A program made the position numbers and the translations under genes. The notes under the pieces were generated by a model that was not told where the DNA came from, did no database searches, and saw only the letters and a program-made list of their open reading frames with translations. Shown in pieces: positions 5,716 through 10,861 of a DNA stretch of 10,861 bases (within the stretch, counting starts at the first letter, position 1; the number at the start of each line of letters is the position of its first letter). This DNA comes from an uncultured Bacillota bacterium (lineage in GTDB: Bacteria; Bacillota; Clostridia; Christensenellales; UBA1242): contig CASDQU010000023.1 of assembly GCA_949282835.1 (NCBI GenBank), positions 1 to 10,861 of the forward strand, given 5' to 3'.

Positions 5716-5724
5716 ATTATACCA
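5716..5724 (-). promoter_or_regulatory. Extended -10 promoter immediately before uvrA
   Basis: On the minus strand TGGTATAAT is a perfect extended -10 element; the -35 region is only T-rich. Seven bases separate it from the uvrA ATG, so the transcript would start at or within a base or two of the start codon. This fits the lack of a ribosome site for uvrA. It would allow uvrA expression apart from uvrB. Confidence 0.5.
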
Positions 5725-5750
5725 CTTTTAAATTAGAATAAAAAATATTT

Positions 5751-7715
5751 TTACCGTCTCTTTCCCTTTTCAAGTCTTTTGCGCAGTGATTGAATTTGAT
5801 TTCTTAGCTCTATTGCCCTTTCAAAATCTAATGCGCCTGAAGCGATTTTCATCATAGCCGTTAGCTTTTCTATTTCAGCTGGGATATCTTCAAGTTTTAT
5901 CTTTTTATCATCTACTTTTTTGGTGATTTCAAGAGTGTTTTTGACCTCTTTTATTATAGTTTTTGGAATAATGTTATGCTCTTTATTATATTCTTCTTGA
6001 AGAGTTCTTCGCCTTTTTGTTGTGTCAATCGCTCTTTGCATAGAGTCTGTAATAATATCGGCATACATAATAACCCTGCCATTAGCATTACGCGCAGCAC
6101 GCCCAACTGTTTGAATTAATGCACCCTCACTTCGCAAAAAGCCCTCTTTATCGGCATCTAATATCGCGACAAGTTCAACTTCTGGCATGTCTAGACCCTC
6201 TCTTAATAGATTTATACCCACAAGGACATCAAATTCTCCCCTTCGCAGCCCATTGACAATCTCCACTCGCTCCATCGTGTCTATCTCAGAATGCATATAC
6301 TTAGTTTTAAAACCATGCTCTTGAAGATATATTGTTAAACTTTCAGCCATCTTCTTAGTCAGTGTTGTGACTAGCGTTCGTGCGTTGTTTTTTATAGTCT
6401 TATTTATCTCTATCATCAAATCTTCAATTTGAGTTTTAATTGGCTTTACTTCTATCTTCGGATCTAAAAGACCAGTAGGTCTAATCACCTGTTCTACCAC
6501 CTGTCCTGCTCTTGATAATTCATATTGAGCAGGCGTGGCAGAAACATAAAGTACCTGCCCCAGTCTTTTATTAAATTCATCAAAGGTAAGAGGCCTATTA
6601 TCTTTAGCCGCCTCTAGTCTAAAACCATATTCAACCAAAGAGGACTTTCTTGCCTTGTCACCATTATACATGGCGCGTATCTGAGGCAATGTCATGTGAC
6701 TTTCATCTATAATTGTCAAAAAATCTTTTGGAAAATAATCTATAAGAGTATATGGTGCTTCTCCTGGCGATCTGCCATCAAAATATCGAGAATAGTTTTC
6801 TATGCCACTGCAATAGCCAACCTCTCTCATCATCTCTTCATCATAAGCCACCCTCTGTCCTATACGCTCAGCCTCTATCAGCTTGCCCTGCCTTTCAAAA
6901 TCTTCTATAGCCTTTAACCTGTCTTTTTCAATCTCTTCTAATGCTCTTTCCATTCTATTTCGCCCTACCGCATAATGGGTGGCAGGATAGATGGCAACAT
7001 ATTTAAGCTCGTTGATAAGATTTCCGCTTACTGGCTCAAAGTTATATATTTTTTCAATTTCATCGCCAAAAAATTGAACTCTTACTGCAAGTTCTGATTG
7101 GCTTGATGGGAATATATCTAAAACATCTCCTTTAACCCTAAAGGTTGAGCGCTTAAAATCGACATCATTTCTTGTGTATTGAATATCTATCAGTCTCGAA
7201 ATAATCTCATCTCTATCAACTATGTCGCCTTCTCTTAGTGATATATGCAAGTTGTAATATTCATTAGGATTGCCCAATCCATAAATACAGGAAACTGAGG
7301 CTACTATGATTACATCATCGCGCTCTAAAATTGATGAAGTTGCACTTGAACGCAATTTGTCTATCTCATCATTAACTGACATATCTTTTTCAATATATGT
7401 ATCAGTAGAAACAATGTATGCCTCTGGTTGATAGTAGTCATAGTATGAAACAAAATATTCTACTCTATTATTGGGGAAAAATTCGCGAAATTCATTGCAA
7501 AGCTGGGCGGCTAAAGTTTTATTATGCGCAATTACCAGGGTGGGTTTTTTCATCTTCTTAATAATGTTTGCCATTGTAAAAGTCTTGCCACTTCCAGTGA
7601 CACCAAGTAGCACCTGTTCTTTAAGCCCCTCTTTAAATCCTTCTTCTAATTTGTCTATCGCTTGTATTTGATCTCCTGCTGGCTGATACCTGCTTACAAG
7701 CTCAAAATCCGCCAT
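5751..7715 (-). CDS. uvrB: Excinuclease ABC subunit B (UvrB)
   Basis: UvrB is the helicase-like subunit that receives damaged DNA from UvrA, verifies the lesion and recruits UvrC for incision. The 654 residues are a normal length. Motifs in order are Walker A GVTGSGKT (38-45), the beta-hairpin that inserts between strands (YYDYYQPEAY at 91-100 and following), the DESH Walker B (337-340), SAT (392-394), the helicase motif QTVGRAAR (535-542) and a C-terminal UVR domain (about 612-648) that contacts UvrC. The ATG at 7715 has a GGGAGG site 7 nt upstream. It is the first gene of a uvrB-uvrA unit; uvrC is not in the window. No GAAC-N4-GTTC LexA box of the B. subtilis type is visible upstream. Confidence 0.98.
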   Translation of the reverse strand: MADFELVSRYQPAGDQIQAIDKLEEGFKEGLKEQVLLGVTGSGKTFTMANIIKKMKKPTLVIAHNKTLAAQLCNEFREFFPNNRVEYFVSYYDYYQPEAYIVSTDTYIEKDMSVNDEIDKLRSSATSSILERDDVIIVASVSCIYGLGNPNEYYNLHISLREGDIVDRDEIISRLIDIQYTRNDVDFKRSTFRVKGDVLDIFPSSQSELAVRVQFFGDEIEKIYNFEPVSGNLINELKYVAIYPATHYAVGRNRMERALEEIEKDRLKAIEDFERQGKLIEAERIGQRVAYDEEMMREVGYCSGIENYSRYFDGRSPGEAPYTLIDYFPKDFLTIIDESHMTLPQIRAMYNGDKARKSSLVEYGFRLEAAKDNRPLTFDEFNKRLGQVLYVSATPAQYELSRAGQVVEQVIRPTGLLDPKIEVKPIKTQIEDLMIEINKTIKNNARTLVTTLTKKMAESLTIYLQEHGFKTKYMHSEIDTMERVEIVNGLRRGEFDVLVGINLLREGLDMPEVELVAILDADKEGFLRSEGALIQTVGRAARNANGRVIMYADIITDSMQRAIDTTKRRRTLQEEYNKEHNIIPKTIIKEVKNTLEITKKVDDKKIKLEDIPAEIEKLTAMMKIASGALDFERAIELRNQIQSLRKRLEKGKRR

Positions 7716-7767
7716 TATTTTCCTCCCGATTAAAATAGGTTATAATAAATTAATTTTTAATAATTTC

Positions 7768-7776
7768 ATTATAGCA
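7768..7776 (-). promoter_or_regulatory. Promoter of uvrB-uvrA
   Basis: On the minus strand TGCTATAAT (extended -10) lies about 53 bp before the uvrB ATG; the -35 region is weak. The predicted leader is about 46 nt and carries the GGGAGG ribosome site. Confidence 0.55.
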
Positions 7777-7801
7777 CAACTACAGTCATTTACATAATAA
7801 T

Positions 7802-8173
7802 TTAACTTTTAAATATCGCTTTTAAAATCAACCCAAAAACAAAACTGACAAGTGCTAAAAACAAGCTGCGTAAAACTAACATATATAAAGATTTTCTTGC
7901 CTTTTTTGCGTCTGAAAGGTAAGTTTGTCCTTTTTTCTTTAATTTTACACAATAATAATAGCCCTCTTTGCTGTCTGAAACAACAAAATCAATATAATTT
8001 TGAAGGGAAAGACTTGCCATTATCTCATCTATTTCATTTGTTGATAATACCATTTTTTTGCATACATCTTTGGCTATATCGTGTGGAGAAATTAAGCTTG
8101 TTTTCTTCGCTAAACAAACCCTACATAGATACCGCAAAACTAATTTCTCTTTTCGCTCTGGCATATCAGTCAT
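7802..8173 (-). CDS. Winged-helix-like protein with C-terminal membrane anchor (paralogue 1)
   Basis: The product has 123 residues. The N-terminal 85 residues look like a small winged helix: helix KEKLVLRYL (8-16), helix SPHDIAKDVC (29-38), helix STNEIDEIMASLSLQ (44-58) and a beta-wing (61-80). A basic linker leads to one hydrophobic helix (about 97-119), then a lysine end, so the protein should be tail-anchored with the winged helix in the cytoplasm. It resembles the product at 9315-9689 in order, length and motifs (KxKLVLxxL near the start, a YxxCV strand before the linker). The two genes flank fic. No ribosome site is visible; the ATG at 8173 is chosen over a TTG one codon earlier, and ATG 8164 is also possible. 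A TATAAT lies at 8203-8208 without a good -35. It is divergent from fic. Function unknown. Confidence 0.75.
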   Translation of the reverse strand: MTDMPERKEKLVLRYLCRVCLAKKTSLISPHDIAKDVCKKMVLSTNEIDEIMASLSLQNYIDFVVSDSKEGYYYCVKLKKKGQTYLSDAKKARKSLYMLVLRSLFLALVSFVFGLILKAIFKS

Positions 8174-8243
8174 CAAAAAAATTATTTACATTTAATAATA
8201 TTATTATACTTTTGTTAAATTTACTAAAATGAATATAGAAGTA

Positions 8244-8272
8244 TTGAAATAACAATTTTTGTGTGATATAAT
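8244..8272 (+). promoter_or_regulatory. Sigma-A promoter of fic
   Basis: TTGAAA (8244-8249) and TATAAT (8267-8272) are 17 bp apart. Transcription should begin near 8279, placing the GGAGAG ribosome site at the very 5' end of the mRNA, about 10 nt before the ATG. Confidence 0.8.
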
Positions 8273-8289
8273 TATCTTTGGAGAGAATT

Positions 8290-9252
8290 ATGTTTGGTTT
8301 TGATGAAAAATATGTAAAAGAACATGTTGAAGAGATAAAACAATATTATTCTGATGAAAATGAGTTCGCGCAAATTGATAAAAAATGCAAAAAAATTGCT
8401 AGAGCGACTAATTGCAAGGACCTTATCAGAGATTTAAATAGAAGAATTGATATCGACTTTATCAAAGAAAGTGAAGAAATTGAAAATGGTTTTAGTCAAA
8501 GCATTATGAAATTTTTAAAAAGTCCAAATACCAAAATTTTGCAAGCTTTACCATCTCAAATTCTATTTCAAGATAATTTATCTGGCGAAGAACTTGAGGA
8601 TTTTCAAAGGGATATTTTTAAGTCAACAAAATTGATAGCTATCAATCCTCAACAGCAAAGAAGCGTCAATTTAAATCATAAAAATCATCTCTATGCTTTA
8701 AGAAAACTTTTTGATGAAGCAAGAAGATCTAGAAGCCATGGCAAATTTAAACCTCTAACTCATGCCGAAATTCTTGAAACTAATGGATGTCTTGATGAAA
8801 ATGATTACTCTGACTTTGGCAGATATAGGTCTCCATATCAAGCCTCTTTTACAAAAGTTGACGGAGCTAATTGGATACCTGTAAGCAATGCTAGAGTTAG
8901 TGATAACATGGACGCACTGCTAGAGTGGTACAATAATAATTCACAAGAACTTCACCCATTTGTTAGAGCGGCAATCTTGCATGCTGAGTTTATTCGTATA
9001 CACCCTTTTGCAGATGGAAATGGAAGAACGGCAAGGCTTCTTATGAATTATGAGCTAATTCGAAATGGATATCCATCAGTAATCATTAAAGCTAGAGACA
9101 AAGAAGGATATATCAAAGCTCTAAATCATGCAATCACCACAAAAGATGTCACCGATTTAGTAAAAATTATTGAATTGGCTTGCAATGAAACAGCAAATGA
9201 ATATATCGAATATATTGAAGACAAAAAAGCTTTTGAAAGAGAAATGAGATAA
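8290..9252 (+). CDS. Fic-family protein (AMPylase-type) with N-terminal inhibitory motif
   Basis: Fic enzymes usually transfer AMP from ATP to a hydroxyl side chain of a target protein. The 320-residue product has the full active-site motif HPFADGNGR (238-246, catalytic His238, metal-binding Asp242), followed by TARLLMN. Upstream is a flap region (about 176-205, GRYRSPYQASF then WIPVSNARV). At residues 61-66 SEEIEN fits the inhibitory (S/T)xxxE(G/N) helix, whose glutamate blocks ATP positioning; at the N-terminus this defines class II, self-inhibited Fic proteins. Activity is therefore probably held back until relieved. No C-terminal winged helix is fused, as is seen in many class II proteins, but two separate winged-helix-like genes flank it. 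The ATG at 8290 has GGAGAG 4-5 nt upstream; the in-frame TTG at 8278 coincides with the transcription start and is unlikely. The target is unknown. Confidence 0.93.
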   Translation: MFGFDEKYVKEHVEEIKQYYSDENEFAQIDKKCKKIARATNCKDLIRDLNRRIDIDFIKESEEIENGFSQSIMKFLKSPNTKILQALPSQILFQDNLSGEELEDFQRDIFKSTKLIAINPQQQRSVNLNHKNHLYALRKLFDEARRSRSHGKFKPLTHAEILETNGCLDENDYSDFGRYRSPYQASFTKVDGANWIPVSNARVSDNMDALLEWYNNNSQELHPFVRAAILHAEFIRIHPFADGNGRTARLLMNYELIRNGYPSVIIKARDKEGYIKALNHAITTKDVTDLVKIIELACNETANEYIEYIEDKKAFEREMR

Positions 9253-9253
9253 T

Positions 9254-9278
9254 ACAAGCTGCCAAATTGGCGGCTTGT
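9254..9278 (+). terminator. Hairpin after fic, weak terminator or processing site
   Basis: An 11-bp stem with one G-U pair (ACAAGCTGCCA with TGGCGGCTTGT, loop AAT) starts one base after the fic stop codon. Only three T residues follow, so termination would be partial. Some read-through into the downstream winged-helix gene, 62 bp after fic, is likely. It could also protect the 3' end of the fic mRNA. Confidence 0.5.
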
Positions 9279-9314
9279 TTGCATAAAGAGCTCTTCTTGT
9301 GAAAAAATAAATAT

Positions 9315-9689
9315 ATGCTTGAACAAAAATCAAAATTGGTTTTAAAATTTTTAATTCAAGAATGTCCAAACGGCTCATATAAAATTATTGAGTCTAAAGA
9401 TATCATTGCCTCTATGCCTGCCAAATATAGACTTGACAATGAGGCATTTGACAATATATTGACCTATCTTGAGCGACAAGATTGCATCTCAATAAAATAT
9501 GACGACAACAATGTCTATTGTCTATGCGTACTGCCATATGGCTATGAAATTCTTGAAAATGAGATAAAAAAGAAAAAAGAGGACAAAAAGTCCTCTCATT
9601 TGTGGTTTTTGATATTGATTAATTTGCTAGTTTCTTTTGCGTCTGGGATTCTTGGTACAGTGATTGCACATATTCTAATCCCTCACTAA
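9315..9689 (+). CDS. Winged-helix-like protein with C-terminal membrane anchor (paralogue 2)
   Basis: The product has 124 residues. The N-terminal 80 residues follow the same plan as the product at 7802-8173: helix KSKLVLKFL (5-13), helix ESKDIIASM (26-34), helix DNEAFDNILTYLERQ (41-55), then a wing (57-75) with YCLCV. A very lysine-rich linker (EIKKKKEDKK, 83-92) precedes a hydrophobic helix (about 96-121), so a tail anchor with a cytoplasmic DNA-binding-like domain is predicted. It lies 62 bp downstream of fic on the same strand and may be cotranscribed through the weak hairpin. No ribosome site or clear promoter is seen. Its 3' end overlaps the convergent radC gene by 71 bp. Possible roles are a membrane-sequestered regulator or a partner of Fic; neither is shown by sequence. 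Confidence 0.75.
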   Translation: MLEQKSKLVLKFLIQECPNGSYKIIESKDIIASMPAKYRLDNEAFDNILTYLERQDCISIKYDDNNVYCLCVLPYGYEILENEIKKKKEDKKSSHLWFLILINLLVSFASGILGTVIAHILIPH

Positions 9690-10392
9690 AAATTCTTGCG
9701 TAGCGATTTCTAGACATGCTGAAAATGCCATCGCTGCCAACAATAATAGAATCTGCAAGTTTACAGCCAGCAGCTTTGAATTTACTTTTCATTTTATCAA
9801 ATGAGATTTTGTCTTGTGCAGAAGGTACACACAAGCCATTAGGATGATTGTGTACTAAAAATGCTGCCGAAACTTTGTAAGTTGATATAAATAATGCAAT
9901 TTCATTAAGAGGAAGAGATACCATGTTTGTCGAGCCACTGGCAAACCGCCTGCCTTTGATAATATCACCACAATTATTTACCCCAAAAAGATATAACTCC
10001 TCTTCTTGTTTGTACCTTAAAATTAACTCAAGGTGATCATAAAATTCACCGATAGTTTTTAAAACGCCTTTATTGAAAGTCTTCTCAAAAGTATAGTAGA
10101 AGAAAATTTCAAGCAGGGAGTGCAACTTTTTAGCAGAAGCATCTCCCATGCCTCTAACTTGCTTTAAATCTTCAACAGAAGCTTCAAGAATGGTGGGAAT
10201 GTCATTGAAACGATCAAGGAGTCTATGAGCCAAAGGATTAACATCACCGCGAGGAAAAATGAAGAACAAAATGTATTCCATAACTTGAATTTTGCTAAGC
10301 CCTTCAAGTCCGGCAAGGGAAACAGTCTCAGTCAACCTGAGCCTGTGCCCCTCATGAATACACTTTTCTTTAACTGGTGTTTTTTCTTTCAT
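9619..10392 (-). CDS. radC: RadC-family JAB/MPN-domain protein
   Basis: The 257-residue protein has an N-terminal UPF0758-type helical region with a helix-hairpin-helix (about 68-93, VRGMGDASAKKL). A JAMM metal site follows: Glu at 131/132, then HNHPNGLCVPSAQD (181-194), which supplies His181, His183 and Asp194. Despite the name, RadC proteins have no firmly established repair role; the fold is that of zinc metallopeptidases and many copies sit in mobile or stress loci. The C-terminal tail after about residue 237 is some 20 residues longer than usual and is the part that overlaps the convergent gene. The ATG at 10392 has a GGAGG site 8 nt upstream. It begins 18 bp after the stop of the collagen-like gene, so the two are probably one operon. 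Confidence 0.88.
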   Translation of the reverse strand: MKEKTPVKEKCIHEGHRLRLTETVSLAGLEGLSKIQVMEYILFFIFPRGDVNPLAHRLLDRFNDIPTILEASVEDLKQVRGMGDASAKKLHSLLEIFFYYTFEKTFNKGVLKTIGEFYDHLELILRYKQEEELYLFGVNNCGDIIKGRRFASGSTNMVSLPLNEIALFISTYKVSAAFLVHNHPNGLCVPSAQDKISFDKMKSKFKAAGCKLADSIIVGSDGIFSMSRNRYARIFSEGLEYVQSLYQESQTQKKLAN

Positions 10393-10410
10393 ATTATTAT
10401 CCTCCGTTAA

Positions 10411-10861
10411 TTATTGTTTGATTTGTTTGGTGACTTCTGTCACTCCACTAATTGTAACCGATCTATTAAACATTTCATTTATAATGCTAACTTCAACTTC
10501 TGTTAATTTTCCAACTCGAGCGCCTGTAATATCACTATTACATCCTCCCATCTGTCTCATAGTTAATGACTTATGGATAATAATAGCTTCATTATTGTTA
10601 ATTCCATTAATATCTATTAAATTTCTAGAAAAATCTCTATACCGGTAACCAAAATAAGATTGACCATTTATTTTCATTCCATAAAAAGGAATTCGTCCTA
10701 AAGCACCATCAGCACCATTGATTCCATTATAACCAAAAGAGCTGCCGCTAAATCCAGAACTTGTACCTGCCTGTCCAGCGCTTCCCTTTTTACCATTTGT
10801 GGCAGTATTATAATATTTAAATTGGCTAGTATCTGTCCAGCCTGGTTGGACTCCATCAATA
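10411..10861 (-). CDS. Protein with collagen-like Gly-X-Y triplets, 5' end outside window
   Basis: The minus-strand frame is open from the window edge (first full codon at 10860) to TAA at 10411: 149 residues with no start seen. An internal ATG at 10677 is in this frame but is not the start, since the frame continues upstream with coherent sequence. Residues about 23-57 here are collagen-like triplets (GKK GSA GQA GTS, GFS GSS, GYN GIN GAD GAL GRI) with two single-residue breaks. A hydrophilic C-terminal part (about 62-149), rich in Asn, Ile and Ser, follows and has no recognised motif. Collagen-like proteins of Firmicutes are often on the cell or spore surface, with a globular end that starts trimer assembly; here the C-terminal part could play that role. 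No membrane or LPXTG anchor is present at the C-terminus. radC follows after 18 bp. Confidence 0.75.
   Translation of the reverse strand, partial: IDGVQPGWTDTSQFKYYNTATNGKKGSAGQAGTSSGFSGSSFGYNGINGADGALGRIPFYGMKINGQSYFGYRYRDFSRNLIDINGINNNEAIIIHKSLTMRQMGGCNSDITGARVGKLTEVEVSIINEMFNRSVTISGVTEVTKQIKQ

Noticed and set aside
7716..7801. SOS (LexA) box upstream of uvrB
   Set aside because: No GAAC-N4-GTTC-type sequence is present between the promoter and the start codon or just upstream.
7852..8232. 126-codon plus-strand frame opposite the first winged-helix gene
   Set aside because: The minus-strand product has a clear paralogue at 9315-9689, so the plus frame is a shadow with low-complexity hydrophobic sequence.
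9157..9378. Minus-strand frames opposite the end of fic
   Set aside because: They overlap the conserved C-terminal part of Fic and the start of the second winged-helix gene, and have no ribosome site.

Overview
This AT-rich window looks like a chromosomal segment of a low-GC Firmicute, most likely an uncultured Clostridia-type bacterium. The evidence is AAGGAGG-like ribosome sites, sigma-A promoters with 17-bp spacers, intrinsic terminators, a protein matching the Spo0A DNA-binding domain, and a uvrB-uvrA pair. Genus or species cannot be told from the sequence alone.

Left part (1-1836, all minus strand): a chain of small genes read right to left. First comes a membrane-anchored protein with a bacterial Ig-like (Big_2-type) domain. 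Next is a stand-alone Spo0A C-terminal-domain protein without the receiver domain. Then come a protein with a possible SecB-like fold and a small single-pass membrane protein cut by the window edge. The first three each have a recognisable promoter. The promoter of the Spo0A-like gene is overlaid by a 28-bp perfect palindrome. Upstream of the Ig-like gene are one perfect and one near match to the Spo0A-binding 0A box.

Middle (1837-2820): mostly non-coding. It holds a pair of 22-bp direct repeats, a strong plus-strand promoter, a broken tRNA 5' half, an inverted copy of an anticodon arm, an intact tRNA-Asn(GTT) and its terminator. On the minus strand is a 51-codon gene with its own promoter and terminator.

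Right of that (2871-7715, minus strand): uvrB followed by uvrA, encoding two subunits of UvrABC nucleotide excision repair. Both look complete and have all expected catalytic and zinc-binding motifs. uvrA has an extended -10 promoter ending right at its ATG and no ribosome site, suggesting a leaderless transcript.

Right end (7802-10861): a Fic-family enzyme gene (plus strand) with an N-terminal inhibitory motif. It is flanked on both sides by paralogous small genes for a winged-helix-like domain followed by a C-terminal membrane helix. The right-hand paralogue converges on, and overlaps by 71 bp, a radC-family gene. Just upstream of radC, on the same strand, is the 3' part of a gene for a protein with collagen-like Gly-X-Y triplets.

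Most notable: the rearranged tRNA-Asn leader with a 23-bp self-complementary helix, the Fic/paralogous membrane-winged-helix trio, and the receiver-less Spo0A-like regulator with its palindrome and 0A-like sites.
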